Shown here: piece after piece, positions 4,799 through 5,947 of the stretch
Layout of the letters: each line of letters begins with the position of its first letter
Position numbering within the stretch: position 1 is the stretch's first letter
Assembly: GCA_024636425.1 (NCBI GenBank)
Contig: JAGXHB010000118.1
Span: forward strand, 1-5,947
From: Roseobacter sp.
GTDB taxonomy: Bacteria > Pseudomonadota > Alphaproteobacteria > Rhodobacterales > Rhodobacteraceae
DNA length: 5,947 nucleotides
Direction: 5' to 3'
Made by a program: the position numbers and the translations under genes
Notes under the pieces: generated by a model
Told to the model about the DNA's origin: nothing
What the model saw: the letters and a program-made list of their open reading frames with translations, nothing else
Databases searched by the model: none

Positions 4799-5350
4799 AT
4801 GGCAACAGAACCGATTGATATGGAAATGGCCGGCACGTGCATCAACGAGTTTGGGAGCGCCATTGGTATGCCCCAACTGTGTGGCGAGTGGTTCGGCAAC
4901 CAGATCTTCTGGCTCGTCGTGGCGCTGGTCGCGATCTACTTTATCCTGTCGCGCATTGCTCTGCCCCGTATCGGTGCGGTTCTGGCAGAACGTCAGGGTA
5001 CGATTACGAACGACATCGCCGCGGCCGAAGACCTCAAGGTCAAGGCAACCGAGGCCGAAGCTCAATATGACAAGGCGCTGATTGATGCGCGCGCGGAAGC
5101 GCAGCGGATCATTGAAGCGGCCAAGGCCGATATTCAGGCCGATCTGGACAAGGCGATTGCCAAGGCAGACGCCGAGATCGCCGCGAAGTCAGCTGAATCG
5201 GAAAAAGCCATCGCTGAAATCCGCGAAGGTGCACTGAAGAATGTCGAAGACGTGGCAAAAGACACGGCGCAGGCAATTGTCGCTGCATTGGGCGGGTCTG
5301 CCGATGCGAAAACAGTTTCCGCGGCGGTCGATGCCCGGATGAAAGGATAA
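4799..5350 (+). CDS. atpX: ATP synthase F0 subunit b' (second b-type subunit)
   Basis: Peripheral stalk subunit b', 183 aa from this start, also named atpF' or atpG in other genomes. Photosynthetic bacteria and many alphaproteobacteria have b and b' forming a heterodimer. Seen: a short N-terminal region expected to be periplasmic (residues 1-34) with GMPQLCGEWFGNQIFW leading into one transmembrane helix (about 35-55), a LPRIGAVLAERQGTI junction, and then a long Ala/Glu/Lys-rich coiled coil (about 65-165) that reaches up to F1. Two ATGs are adjacent at 4796 and 4799. AGGAGG at 4788-4793 is only 2 bases from the first but 5 from the second, so the second is preferred; the first would add one Met. 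Cysteines C14 and C28 lie in the periplasmic segment. The gene's last codons contain the ribosome binding site of the next gene. Confidence 0.93.
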   Translation: MATEPIDMEMAGTCINEFGSAIGMPQLCGEWFGNQIFWLVVALVAIYFILSRIALPRIGAVLAERQGTITNDIAAAEDLKVKATEAEAQYDKALIDARAEAQRIIEAAKADIQADLDKAIAKADAEIAAKSAESEKAIAEIREGALKNVEDVAKDTAQAIVAALGGSADAKTVSAAVDARMKG

Positions 5351-5353
5351 GCC

Positions 5354-5914
5354 ATGCGTTTGACTTTCTCAGCCTTTGTTGCGGGTCTCGTCGCATCGCC
5401 GGCATTCGCTGCGGGTGATGTTTTCTTCTCGCTGCAAAATACCGACTTTATCGTCACGCTGGCGTTCATCCTCTTCATCGGTGTCCTGTTCTATTTCAAG
5501 GTGCCGTCTGTGATTGCCGGCATGCTGGACAAGCGTGCCGACGGGATCAAATCCGAACTCGACGAAGCGCGCGCTTTGCGTGAAGAAGCGCAGACCTTGC
5601 TGGCGAGCTACGAGCGCAAGCAGCAAGATGTCAAAGATCAGGCCGACCGTATCGTCACGTCTGCCAAGGCAGAAGCGACCGAGGCAGCAACTCAGGCGCG
5701 TGTCGATCTGGACAAGTCCATTACCCGTCGCATCGCCGCCGCAGAAGAGCAGATCACGTCTGCTCAGGATGCAGCCGTGAAAGAAGTGCGGGATCAGGCA
5801 ATCGTCATTGCGATCGCCGCAGCCAAAGATGTGATTGCCAAGAACATGAGTGCCGCAGAAGGCAACGCATTGATCGATAGTGCAATCGCCGAAGTGGACG
5901 CAAAGCTGCACTAA
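5354..5914 (+). CDS. atpF: ATP synthase F0 subunit b
   Basis: Peripheral stalk subunit b, 186 aa. It differs from b' in starting with a signal-peptide-like stretch, MRLTFSAFVAGLVASPAFA, with a plausible AFA-AG cleavage site after residue 19. One transmembrane helix follows (about 31-50, FIVTLAFILFIGVLFYFKVP), then the conserved GMLDKRADGIKSELDEARALREEAQ (56-80) and a long alpha-helical coiled coil with a C-terminal region (about 145-186) expected to contact F1 delta. The start lies 3 bases after the b' stop, with AAAGGA at 5342-5347 inside the end of b', so translation is coupled. No atpH or other F1 gene can be seen after it, and the sequence turns non-coding, consistent with the split F0/F1 operons of Rhodobacter relatives. 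Confidence 0.95.
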   Translation: MRLTFSAFVAGLVASPAFAAGDVFFSLQNTDFIVTLAFILFIGVLFYFKVPSVIAGMLDKRADGIKSELDEARALREEAQTLLASYERKQQDVKDQADRIVTSAKAEATEAATQARVDLDKSITRRIAAAEEQITSAQDAAVKEVRDQAIVIAIAAAKDVIAKNMSAAEGNALIDSAIAEVDAKLH

Positions 5915-5934
5915 ATTTCGTTGCAGCAACACGC

Positions 5935-5947
5935 AAAAGGCCCCGAA
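5935..5947 (+). terminator. Possible left arm of the F0 operon terminator, cut by window end
   Basis: AAAAGGCCCC followed by GAA ends the window 21 bases after the atpF stop codon. An A-run followed by a GC block is the usual left side of a bidirectional intrinsic terminator whose right arm would read GGGGCC plus a T-run. The right half is outside the window, so this is inference. A small dyad GTTGC-A-GCAAC at 5920-5930 precedes it. Confidence 0.3.

Noticed and set aside
5369..5932. 187-codon open frame antisense to atpF
   Set aside because: Shadow of the subunit b coiled-coil coding sequence; no family features or ribosome binding site.
1..5947. Mobile element, CRISPR array, tRNA, rRNA or novel defence system
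   Set aside because: No transposase, repeated spacer units, terminal repeats or RNA gene could be found; all large genes are assigned to common families.

Overview
This window looks like core chromosome of an alphaproteobacterium, most likely Rhodobacterales and plausibly the Roseobacter group. The evidence is the rightward gene order atpI-atpB-atpE-b'-b with no F1 genes between or after the F0 genes, together with two distinct b-type subunits, a signal-peptide-like N-terminus on subunit b, the His/Glu arrangement in subunit a, and moderately high GC coding sequence. The genus is an inference; no rRNA or other marker is present.

Left part (1-2490): a leftward FMN-dependent NADH-azoreductase gene (azoR, start 606) is divergent from a rightward LysR-type regulator gene (GTG start 723). 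The 116 bp between them holds a perfect 13 bp dyad and several TTGC/GCAA half-sites, a reasonable place for the regulator to control azoR and itself. The regulator's stop codon overlaps the start of a ten-helix EamA/DMT-family exporter (TAATG), so those two are translationally coupled.

Middle part (2490-3322): a 25-codon gene encodes a single hydrophobic helix. It has a good ribosome binding site and is preceded by a GGAAC-N16-TGTT sequence resembling the alphaproteobacterial EcfG/ECF general stress promoter. A long hairpin separates it from a convergent, leftward ArsR-family repressor gene. The repressor has no metal-binding cysteine pair and no partner gene inside the window; a 16 bp dyad (TCAACC-AAAA-GGTTGA) upstream of it is a likely operator. 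The 253 bp between the ArsR start and atpI contain this dyad and the presumed promoter of the ATP synthase operon.

Right part (3323-5914): the complete F0 operon. AtpI assists assembly of the c-ring, subunit a (AtpB) provides the proton half-channels and the stator arginine, subunit c (AtpE) forms the rotor ring, and b' and b form the peripheral stalk that connects to F1, which must be encoded elsewhere. Most junctions are tight, but atpE is flanked by two longer gaps, each with a strong RNA hairpin lacking a U-tract. This suggests processing or stabilisation of the atpE message to meet the high c-subunit stoichiometry. The last bases (AAAAGGCCCC) look like the start of an operon terminator cut by the window end.

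I see no mobile element, CRISPR array, tRNA or rRNA. Most of the window is ordinary conserved sequence; the least explained item is the 25-residue membrane peptide and its promoter.
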